Shown here: positions 27,899 to 35,977 of the stretch, piece after piece
How positions within the stretch are numbered: the stretch's first letter is position 1
How the letters are laid out: the number at the start of each line of letters is the position of its first letter
Origin: Acanthamoeba sp. SK_2022b
Taxonomy: Eukaryota > Discosea > Longamoebia > Acanthamoebidae
Reading direction: 5' to 3'
Assembly (NCBI GenBank): GCA_027943245.1
Contig: JANDJZ010000037.1
Location: forward strand, 1-35,977
DNA: 35,977 nt
Position numbers and translations under genes: made by a program
The notes under the pieces: generated by a model
What the model was told of the DNA's origin: nothing
What the model saw: the letters and a program-made list of their open reading frames with translations, nothing else
Databases searched by the model: none

Positions 27899-30800
27899 TT
27901 AGTCTTTCCTTACCCTCCCTTCTTCCTCTTCTTCTTGTTCTGCTTCTTCCACCGCTCGAACTTGTGCGCTGGCTGCCACTTGCGGGCGTCCCTCCTTCCG
28001 CTCTCCTGGTCCGTCGTCCCAGAGGAGAGGGAACTGAACGCAGGCCAAGGCCGCGTCCAATCGCTCTTTGGGATCGACGCACATGAGCCTCTTGACAAAG
28101 GCCCATCGCTTGTGTGTCAGAAGCAGCGGCCTGAGGGAGGTTGTGTGAGACGCAAGCCACCGCGACAAGCGCAAGAAGAGTGTCCTCGGGCCAACAACAA
28201 CAATGCACCGTTTGCTCTCGTTCTCTCCTGTAGTACGGAGAGCCCAGAGACCGGCCAGCTCGCACGACATGGAGGCCACCTGCACATTGACTTGCTCGTC
28301 TTCCATGGGCGCATTGAGCATCTGGCCAGGCGGCGAGAGGACATTAGTGAAGAAAAAGGTTTCTCAGCTGGGAATGCGAGAAGACAGTTGGAACCTGTGT
28401 TGCGATTAACACGCCAGCGCTCCACATGTCGAGCTTGTGTGAGCACTCGAGCTCTGCACGCACCTCCGGTGCCACGTAGCCTCGGGTGCCAACGTTGACT
28501 GCGTGCCAACTCTGCCCAAGCTTGCGGGAGAGGGCCAGCTCGAAATCGATCACTGTGATGCCGCTGACGGGGTTGAAAAGAACGTTGTTGTACGAGATAT
28601 CGTGATGCACGATGTCTCGCTCGTGAATGGCCTTGAGCGCCTAGGAGAACGCCATATGGCATGCCGTCATTATGTTGACAGTCGCGGAAGCTGCCGAAGG
28701 AAGACGTACCAGCAACAGCTGGCCGACATAAGCGGTGAACAGCGCGTGCGACAAGCGATACGTGTCGTCGTGTTCTGTAGAACATGGGCAAAGTGTACCG
28801 TGAGTCAGGTCAGCAATCCAACTTGACGCGAATGATAAGCAAGAATCTCGTACGGACGAATTGGGTGACGAGGCCTTGCCGCCACAGGCCCCTGAATTGG
28901 ACGCGTCCGCTTTCGGGTGACAGGAGCTGCGCAACATGTGGCACACCGCCTAGCTTGGCGAGCATGTTGGCTTCGTGATGCGCCAGACGCAAGCCTTTCA
29001 TCAACTTGAGCACTCGGTGGTTGGCTCCTCCGTTCTGGTCCTCGAGCAGCCACACTTCGCTCTTGCTGTTCTGTGCGTCGTCCCCGAGCGAGCCACACCA
29101 TTATCTGTTGTTTCAGCGCAAATGTGAAGAGCCAGGAGCTGGGAGAGGAAGACAAGGAACCTGCGCAAGCTTGCGTGTCGCTTGGTATACAGTGGTACTA
29201 ACTGCGCATTCTCGCTTTCTCGTGCCTGATTGTGGTGCTGGTGCCTTGGTGTTTCGTTGTCTTGTCCGCCTAGCTTTAACCCTCTTCCTCTGGAGACTAT
29301 CATCGTCGCTATCATCGTCGTGAGCGCCGTGATCGTCGTCGCTATCGCTGTCTCTCTTCGGGCCGATGCTGTCGTGAAACGCTCGCTTCCTCGCCCTACT
29401 GCACACTTGGCAGTGCCATACAGCTTTAGGGGCTTTATCCAGGCCAACGCAAGCCAGGTGAAACCACCGTCCGCACTTCGTGCACTCGATGTAGGCTCCC
29501 CCCTCGACACGACAGCTGCAGAACTTCCCCTGCCAGATGTCTTCCCGAGGATGGCGTAGACGCTGGAAATTGGGGAACTGGAGGATGAATCTCTTGAGCA
29601 TCGCCTCTTCGTTGATAATCCACTCAACGATGGCGTCGCGCAGTAGGAACGCTCGCTTCAGCTCGGTTTTGTTACCCAGTGTCTTCTGGTAGAGGTCAAC
29701 GCACGTAGTTTTGAAGACGCCGCTCATCGGCCCAAGCACCAGCGAGACACGCATCTGAAGCCCCGAGAGTTGAGTGCAGAACGTGACAGGAAAGGCGCGC
29801 GACATGCGCCCAATAGTCACTTTGTCAGAGACGTTCTTGAGCTGCGCCAGGTCATCCTCGAGCTCACGCAAGGCCTTGCCAAGATCCTGTCGCTGATAGC
29901 AGGCAAGCAGCGCTTGCCACAGCAGGCGTTCCCTGCCACGTTTGGACCATGTTCAACTTGAGAGCTTGCGTCAAGGAATGGGTGAGTGAGTACCAGTCTG
30001 TTGTTGAGTGTGCCTTTGTAAATTCAACAAAGTCGCCTGGCAGAACGCATACGCCGGCCTTCATCTCCTTCCACGGAGCAGGAAGGTACTCGCCGAAATG
30101 GCCAACAATGGCACCAGGCCGTAGCTGTCCGCTCTTGGAGCTGTTCACTGGCGAGGTGCCGCACATGTGTGACACATTCCTATTGCTAGATAGATCAGGA
30201 CAACGAGCGGATGCGTCGGAAGAGGGAGACAATACCCATCCACAGCGACGACCTTATGTGTGTGGCTTGCAAGCACCAGATAGCTGTGGAAGAGGATAGT
30301 CCACACCTGCTCTGAGGCGCACTCCGAGCCCCAAAAACTCTTTGCGCGCAGGAGGAATGCTGATCCGATGGCGCTGAAGGCGGGGGCATTTTCAACCTTG
30401 GCAGCCCACATGTGGTTCACCTGCTCTTTACTTGCCTGCGCGATCTGGAATAGGCTATCAGTGAGCTGAGAGAAAGAAGGAGGCAGAGCGGTGCATACAC
30501 TCAGGAGCTGCGCTAGGTCGGCACCAAGCAGAGCGGTATCCAGCTTATCGCAATCGTCGGTACCATAGACATACTCTGTGTCAAGTTGCGCGATTCGTTC
30601 GGTGTAGTCACGTGCTTGTAGGTAGGCCCCACTCGATTTCAAGATGGCAACCTCCTTCAGGCTGTGCTTGGTCGCCGCAGAACTGATCGGTGTAACTGTA
30701 ACGGAAAGGACTGTTAGTAAAGTTCTGCTTGTTCTGCTTTCACATTCCGTACATGCTGGAAAGCTTGCTTCTGACGGCGGAGGGGTGGCTGGTGACATAC

Positions 30801-31108
30801 GTAGAGCCTGATCTGCCTTGTCTAGCCGTGATAGGTCAGGATCTGCCTCGTTCTTACAATGACACAAGCTCTTGCGTACCTGCCAATAGCGCCTGCCAGC
30901 AATAGTAAAGGCACCTTCCCAAACTCCTCGACTTGGTCAACTCCACCCACTGCGCCTTCGAGTAGCATGCAAGATCTGCCGGCGGGGGCTTTGCGCGGGG
31001 TGGCGAAGTCGTGCGTTGGCACAACATCGTCGCATCAGGCATCCATTGGAACCAGGTGCTCACGGGAGGACAGGAGCACTCCGGATTGGAACACGTCGGG
31101 CAGTTCAT
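27899..31108 (-). CDS. PHD-finger protein kinase, divergent FunK1/Crinkler-like
   Basis: A chromatin-reader-plus-kinase architecture. The proposed start MNCPTCSNPECSC (31108) is Cys-rich. A middle region of unknown family follows (KEVAILKSSGAYLQARDYTE; AQASKEQVNHMWAAKVENAP), then FCSCRVEGGAYIECTKCGRW, FHLACVGLDKAP and VWHCQVCSRA, a C-x-C...C-x2-C...H-x2-C...C-x2-C PHD finger, and an Asp/Ser acidic plus basic tract. The kinase part shows VWLLEDQNG, HRVLKLMK (VxK lysine), EANMLAKLGGVPHVAQLL, AIHERDIVHHDISYNNVLF (catalytic HxD with HHD), VIDFELALSRK (DFE in place of DFG), GTRGYVAPEVRAE and DMWSAGVLI, then AFVKRLMCVDPKERLDAAL and an acidic tail. Introns (for example GTACGTCTTCC...CTCCTAG) keep the frame through the kinase part. 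The 5' exon chain (30870-31108) and the join at ~30145-29870 are the least certain. The DFE could still bind metal. Confidence 0.68.
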
Positions 31109-31260
31109 GCTGTTCAAAAAGGTTGTGTTCAAGACTGACTACGCGGGCCGTGGTGGTTCTCAAAAAGGTCGTGGATGTTTGGCGCGCTTTTTGCTCTGAG
31201 GAAACAAAGCCTGTTGGCTTTAACACTAGCACCGCCACATAGGTTGTTGGTGTCGATTGC

Positions 31261-32893
31261 TCAGAAGATGAAGACCTCCTGGACGCGCTGGCCGAATCGC
31301 TTGGTCCAGCGGGGGCTGTGCTTGTGCATCACCTGGTTGGCGATGGCGGCCTTGGCCCTGGCCTGGTCCGTGGCCGGATCGTGCGTGTATCGTCGGATCT
31401 GGTCCTCCTTCAGCGAGTCCATGATGATGAAGGTCGACTTGTCCGTGTACACTCGCTTGTCACCGTCTGCGGGGTCGCCATCAATGAGTGGTCTCAGTTC
31501 ATGTTTGGTCTGTGGCAGGGAGAGCGCGCGTGCGCACCATATTCGATGAAGGAGACGCCGTCCTCGAGAGCGGGCTCCATGAAGTCAAAGTGGTCCAGCA
31601 TCACACGGGCGTCTACGGCGAACAGGCCGCGGCCGCACTTGTTGAGATGCGAGATGATGTGCTGCTTCATTAGGTGGTGGCCCTGGCCCGCCTGGAACTT
31701 GAACATCGCCGGCGCGACCTCTGTTTTGTTGAAGTAGATGTGCGCTAGACCGTCCACGAAATCGTTCTATTGCACACAACGACCATGACCGATTAGTCCA
31801 CGCACGTGCGTGTGCGTGCGCGTGTGCGTGTGCGTGTACCATGACTTGCTTGCGGTCATTGCTGTCACCGCTCACAAACAGCATCACCACAGGCTGATTG
31901 GGCTGTCGTGGACAAACAACGAGAGGAGGGAAACCACAGTCAGATCGAGGGCACGCGAATCGCTCGAGCCAAAGCCGGCGGTTCGCACCCGCTTGCCGAA
32001 CAGGACGTCGCCGATCTGGTCGATGTTGGCCCGGGCAGAGTCGGTCGCGTAGCTGGCCTTGCTGTACTGCAGCTCCTCCGTGTACTGCGTGCGTGGAGCG
32101 GTGGCGTCAGAACGCTGCGTGGCCGCTTGTGCCCGAGCGTGCGTGCGGCCGGTACCTTGTTCGCATTGAGCTCCCGCGCAAACTGGGTCGAGTCCATGCC
32201 GCAGATCACGTCAGATGCGGGCGATGCGCTACCGCCGGCTTTGAGGCACACGCACACGCACACGCACGCACACGGAAAGGTCAGCGCCTCTACGCCACCA
32301 CACGGTGATCGGGAGCGCTGCGCTGTATGCCGTGGCTGTACGCACACGACCAGAGGAAGACAAAGACGAGAACGGCGAGCAGGCCTACGACGAGCGCGGC
32401 GCCCCCCAGGCTGCTCTGCGCGCGAGCTTGCTGCTTCTTGGCGGCCTCTCTGGCGATGGCCTCGCTCGCGCGCACGGCCGCGCCCCTCTTCGGTCTGCCT
32501 CCAGCGGCTGGTGGGACCCCCGAAGATGTCTCCGCTTCCTCCCCGGCCTCATCGATGCCCTCTCCCGATCTGTACCTCAAGCCTGCCGCGCGCTCGAGTG
32601 AACATTTGAAGCGAGAATCGAGTCGCGTAGCGAGACCGATTCTGGGAAAGAGATGGGATGCAGTTCGGCACAGGAGAGTTGGGCTGGCGAAGCCTTGCCA
32701 CAGTACCATGTATTTCGCGGGCCAGGTAGGCATCACGGTCCTCATCTTCCTCATCGGGACGCTCGGCTTCGAAATCATCGGCGGTGAAGTGGACCACATC
32801 CTCCTCTTCCTCTGCTCCATAATCCTTGTAGTCCTCGTCCTCGTCCTCCGATGAGACGGCCTGCACCCGCTTCGTCACCTCATCTCTCTCCAT
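31261..32893 (-). CDS. Single-pass membrane protein with degenerate torsin/LAP1-like domain
   Basis: Exon 1 (ATG at 32893) encodes an acidic head: MERDEVTKRVQAV, then an ED-rich run and DAYLAREIHG. After a GTACTG...GGCAG intron comes a basic stretch and the membrane span GGAALVVGLLAVLVFVFLW. The lumenal part has MDSTQFARELNANK, YTEELQYSKASYATDSA, NIDQIGDVLFGK, NQPVVMLFVSGDSNDRKQVM, FVDGLAHIYF, MKQHIISHLNKCGRGLFAVD, FMEPALEDGVSFIEYG, KSTFIIMDSLKEDQIRRY and, at the extreme C-terminus, RFGQRVQEVFIF. The strand-helix order and spacing resemble torsin/LAP1 AAA+ folds, but the Walker A GxxxxGK is absent and Walker B has D-A instead of D-E, as expected for a LAP1/LULL1-type activator. The final Arg sits where LAP1 carries its arginine finger (inference). 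The hydrophobic span and acidic N-terminus fit an inner-nuclear-membrane or ER type II protein. Alternative: an unrelated membrane protein of unknown family. Confidence 0.55.
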
Positions 32894-33153
32894 CTTGTGT
32901 GCTACTCGAGATAAAGACAGAATTTTCTTCCGTTTTTTTAAATACCCAATTTGTTATATTTTTCCTGAATTAAATAATTATTATCAGGGCGTGAGCTGGC
33001 CTTGTATGGACGAGAGAGAGACAGTGCTTATACACAAGAAGGAGAAGGAGACGCGAAGATGAGAAGACGGAGAGCAAAGAGAAGAGAGAGCAGTCGGCCG
33101 ACGGCGAGGGGTGCGTGCGTGATCAGCATCGGCAGAGAGACGGAGGGAAGGGG
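32894..33153. other. Spacer between ZFPL1 stop and LAP1-like start
   Basis: A 260-bp interval that is AT-rich next to the LAP1-like start (TTTTTTTAAATACC, TTAAATAATTATTATC) and purine-rich (GAGA, AGAAGG) near the ZFPL1 end. It should hold the LAP1-like promoter and the ZFPL1 3' UTR. No gene seen. Confidence 0.5.
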
Positions 33154-34618
33154 TCACACCTCGGGCGCGGAGGCGAGGGAGTAGTGGAGCATGGCGACGG
33201 TCATGAGCGTGGAGAGGATGGCAAAGGCGAACAGGATCTTTCTCATCGTTATCCGCATCCGGCGCGGTGGCTTCTTCGGCGCCGACAGCGGTGGTGGCAG
33301 GCTCACCTTCTTCGTCTCCGGCCTACGCGCGTGTCCATACGTGTAAGTCATGCGCGTGAACGTGCGCGCGCGTGTGCGCGTGCGTGTGCGTACGTTGAGA
33401 GGTTCTTCCAAAGCTGGCCAATGGGATGCTTTTCGTATTTGTTGTCGTCTACGTCGTAGGAGAGGTCAGAGGGGCCGCTGCTGTCGAGCACGCCGCGGAG
33501 CGGGGCCTTGCGCGAGGTGACGCCCTCGAGGGAGCCCCCCTTGCCCCCGACGTCGATGGCCAGGTCCTGCGAGCCCGGGTTCGACGGCGGCTCCGGCCCG
33601 AGGCCCAGCCTGCGCGAGAGGTAGGCGTCCTCGTCCAGCTCGCGCTGGATGGCCGACATGTCGCCCAGCTCCATCACCACCTGGTCGCCATGACCGTCCA
33701 TCTGCGGGCACGCCATCGCGCACCAGCCAACCAACCAATCCACGTCAGCACAGCACAGCACAGCACAGCACAGCACAGCACAGCACAGCACAGCACAGCA
33801 CAGCACAGCACAGCACAGCACAGCACAGCACAGCACACGGCGGCTCGGGGGGCGACCTTGGGCTTGGTGGCCTCGAGCCACGGGGCGTTGTCGAGATGCT
33901 TAAGCAGGGTCTGAGCCAGCGGCGACGAGGAGCCCGGTGGCGGGATGATCGGTTTCTGAGAATGGACGACGGGTGAGCGAAGCCGGGCACACGAGAGAGA
34001 CGGCCACGATGAGTCGCGCGCACACACACGAGGCGACAGGAAACAAGAGCGAGAAGGAGGAGAGAGAAAGAGCGACAGAGGGAGGGGAGACCTGGCACGT
34101 GGGGCAGGTGAAGCCCGCTTGGGCTGTGTTGGGAGGGAAGGAAGCGCAGTGCACATCGATGCACTCGGGATGAAACATGTCTGCTCATGAGAGAGAGAGA
34201 GAGAGAGAGAGCCACATGAGAAAAAAGACAAAGGCCAGCCACACGAGATGACAACGCCAGAGAGAAGTAAAAGGACGCGTACGGAGGCAGGTGAGGCGAA
34301 GAACGTTGTCTGGCGTGATGGGATCCTTGCAGATCTGGCACACTGGTGGCTCATATTCGGGATCTTGAAGCCACGCCACGTAGGTTCCAATTGGGCACTG
34401 TGATGGTGTGATGATCAAATTCACGATTATAATCCACAAGCAGAGTAGAACAACAAAAAGGTGACCCCTCTTCTCGGATTGCGTTTGCACTCACTGTAAT
34501 CGCGATTTCTTGGGGGGGGTACCGTCTTGTGTTCGGGACAGATGCAGCCCTGGCAGACCGCCTTCTTGTGTACGAAGCAAAAGAGGTCCGTTATGTTCAT
34601 ACATTTGCAGAGACCCAT
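33154..34618 (-). CDS. ZFPL1: ZFPL1-like Golgi zinc-finger membrane protein
   Basis: ZFPL1 is a tail-anchored cis-Golgi protein that binds GM130 and carries B-box-like and RING-like zinc fingers. Minus-strand exons: MGLCKCMNITDLFCFVHKKA, VCQGCICPEHKT (34618-34523); after GTACC...CACAG, CPIGTYVAWLQDPEYEPPVC plus QICKDPITPDNVLRLTCL (from 34397); MFHPECIDVHCASFPPNTAQ with AGFTCPTCQ; PIIPPPGSSSPLAQTLLKHL; a longer exon ending DVDDNKYEKHPIGQLWKNL; and a tail with KKPPRRMRITMRKILFAFAI and LSTLMTVAMLHYSLASAPEV before the TGA at 33154-33156. This matches ZFPL1 in block order: MGLCKC start, WLQDxDYxPxC, FHxxC, N-T-A-x-A-G-x-x-C-P-x-C, D-D-D-K-Y and the C-terminal anchor. Splice joins preserve all cysteine and histidine ligands seen. 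Confidence 0.92.
33746..33836. repeat. (CAGCA)n pentanucleotide array in ZFPL1 intron
   Basis: About 18 perfect 5-bp units in the intron after the ATKPK exon. With the GTCGT array in ASP-A it is the second ~100-bp pentamer array in the window, again wholly intronic. Its predicted ORF translations are repeat artefacts. Confidence 0.98.
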
Positions 34619-35205
34619 GATGAATGACTGGTAGATTGAATTGATCGATGCCGATGTTCTTCTGGCCGCACTCCCCTACCTCGGGGGCTGCGGGAAAAAA
34701 CCTGCCACGTGTCATCCTTGCATGTAGCACAACTGCTCCCCCCACCACCAAAACAAGTGCAGCTAACAACAGCAACCTGGGTGTCCTTGCTTCATGTACA
34801 GCAGTGATGCAAATTGGGTGCCTTGCTTCATGTACATGAGGAGGACAGTTATCAAGGTTTGCAGCTTGCATGATCTGGGCAATTTTATATATAACACTAA
34901 CATGATGGAACACTGTCCAACAGCATCTTCCAGTGTTGCTGAGTGATCACTCAGGTGCACACCTCCCCTAACTTGAGGCAAGATGCTAACAGGCTTCTTC
35001 TTGTGCTCTTTCATCGATCAGGGTGAAATTTCATCGTTGCCCCAATAAAGCCTAGTGAGGCTAATTGCTGTCGAGCTGGACGGAAAGCCAACACTCCGCG
35101 CACACCGTATCGACACATACAGCGCAGTGCAGACGCGTCACCCAGATTGAACAGCATTCGATTGATCGCCGCCAATTTAGGGAACAGTAAAGAAAGAGGA
35201 ACGTA
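34619..35205. other. Divergent spacer between ZFPL1 and the Q/S-rich gene
   Basis: This 587-bp region separates two genes transcribed away from each other and should contain both promoters. A direct repeat with CTTGCTTCATGTACA occurs at ~34788 and ~34826. The short open frames (up to 140 codons on the minus strand) are low-complexity and match nothing I recognise. Confidence 0.5.
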
Positions 35206-35977
35206 ATGGACGCTCCCCGCACTACCCGAACCACTTCGAGCAGCACTGCAAAGCGCGGAGGCAAGCCCAAGGCTGCCACCAGCTCTGCCGGAGGCTCTGC
35301 CACGCCAGCATCGCAAAAATCTTCAGTGGCCCAACCAAAATCTTCAAAATCTGCCGCTTCATCATCTCCATCTCCATCGCAGCAGGCCTCGTCGACAAAG
35401 AAGAAGAAGAAGCAGGGCACCAACGCCTCAAATGGCGGTGCGCAGCAGCCCCAGCAGAACGGCAGCGCAAAGCAGCAGAAGAAGGCTGACCAGCCTCAGC
35501 GGCAGCAGCAAAAGAAGAAGAACAATCTCGAGCAGAAACAGCCCCAGCAGCAGAAGTCTGGCCAGCCCCAGCAACAAAAGAAGAAGAACAAGAACAAGGC
35601 GCAGCAGCCTCAACAGTCGGCCACGACTTTGGCGAAGAACGCCACCAAGTGCGTCTTCTCTCCCTCTTTCGTTCTTTTCGTTATCACTTCATTATTTATC
35701 TCCACCTTTTAGAAATATAAATAACATTTTAAAAAATAGTTAGTCGTTTTATAGTTTACATTATGTGTCGCCTTATTTTTACATTACTGTTTTGTTTGTT
35801 CTTTAATTTGACTCTTATTACCCTGCAGGAAGCCGCAGCAGCAGCGCAGCACGAACGAGAAGGTGAAGCCGACCGTGACCCGCGGGTTCGCGATCGTGGA
35901 GCCTGGACAGCCGGCCTACAACACCACCCACGTCGCCGTCTCCTCCACACCCACGGTACCGGCGTCATCCTTTTTCC
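35206..35977 (+). CDS. Basic Q/S/K-rich low-complexity protein, 3' partial
   Basis: ATG at 35206 opens a 148-residue first exon of Ser/Thr/Pro, Lys and Gln runs (KRGGKPKAATSSAGG, STKKKKKQG, QRQQQKKKNN), with several basic nuclear-localisation-like clusters. The donor at 35649 (AA|GTGCGT) and acceptor before 35829 (TGCAG|GAAGCCG) rejoin in frame to KPQQQRSTNEKVKPTVTRGF, AIVEPGQPAYNTTHVAVSS and on to the window edge. The intron is AT-rich, unlike the exons. The second exon is less repetitive and may start a folded domain, but too little is present to identify it. An RNA- or chromatin-associated protein is possible, judging only from composition. Confidence 0.65.

Noticed and set aside
31011..31242. 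Plus-strand frames between the kinase and the LAP1-like gene
   Set aside because: They overlap the proposed first exon of the kinase gene, lack an extended domain, and have no neighbouring plus-strand exons.
32305..32854. Plus-strand frames of 98-175 codons opposite the LAP1-like gene
   Set aside because: They are antisense shadows; the minus strand has the coherent exon series, membrane span and splice sites.

Overview
This looks like a nuclear contig from a GC-rich, intron-dense protist, most likely an Acanthamoeba-type amoebozoan (inference from composition and gene architecture; no organism-specific marker was seen). Genes are compact and split by many short introns, and many donors read GTAC or GTGC. 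Several introns carry long GT/CA or pentanucleotide arrays. I see no rRNA, convincing tRNA, CRISPR array or bacterial operon.

Six recognisable multi-exon genes and one partial gene form the unique part. (1) 541-3375 (-): a GH65-family glycoside hydrolase/phosphorylase, cut off at its 5' end. (2) 9383-11445 (-): a PCMTD-like protein-isoaspartate methyltransferase domain joined to BTB-BACK. (3) 12236-15771 (-): HBS1, the ribosome-rescue GTPase. (4) 15959-19246 (+): SLY1/SCFD1, a Sec1/Munc18 protein, head-to-head with HBS1. (5) 27899-31108 (-): a PHD-finger protein kinase of divergent (FunK1/Crinkler-like) type. (6) 31261-32893 (-): an acidic single-pass membrane protein with a degenerate torsin/LAP1-like domain. 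(7) 33154-34618 (-): ZFPL1, a Golgi RING-like zinc-finger protein. A low-complexity, basic Q/S-rich gene (35206 onward, +) runs off the right edge.

Two accessory blocks, 3.4-9.3 kb and 19.6-27.8 kb, are built from decayed, shuffled copies of a few modules: a type I L-asparaginase gene (ASP, four copies), an unrecognised gene lying head-to-head with it (M2, three copies plus scraps), an ~800-bp repeat unit with an A-rich end (RU, five copies), and short connecting blocks. The order J-M2-ASP-block-RU at 6.35-9.17 kb recurs inverted at 23.76-21.06 kb. The ASP copies keep their spliceosomal introns, so they spread as DNA rather than by retrotransposition, and each lacks different exons. The left block abuts the truncated 5' end of the GH65 gene. 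The right block also holds a glycosyltransferase fragment and a coiled-coil fragment in AT-richer sequence.

The unique genes do not form one pathway. Shared themes are the early secretory/endomembrane system (SLY1, ZFPL1, perhaps the LAP1-like protein) and protein/ribosome quality control (HBS1, PCMTD-BTB). The most interesting candidates are the PCMTD-BTB fusion, the torsin/LAP1-like membrane protein and the amplified ASP-M2-RU modules.
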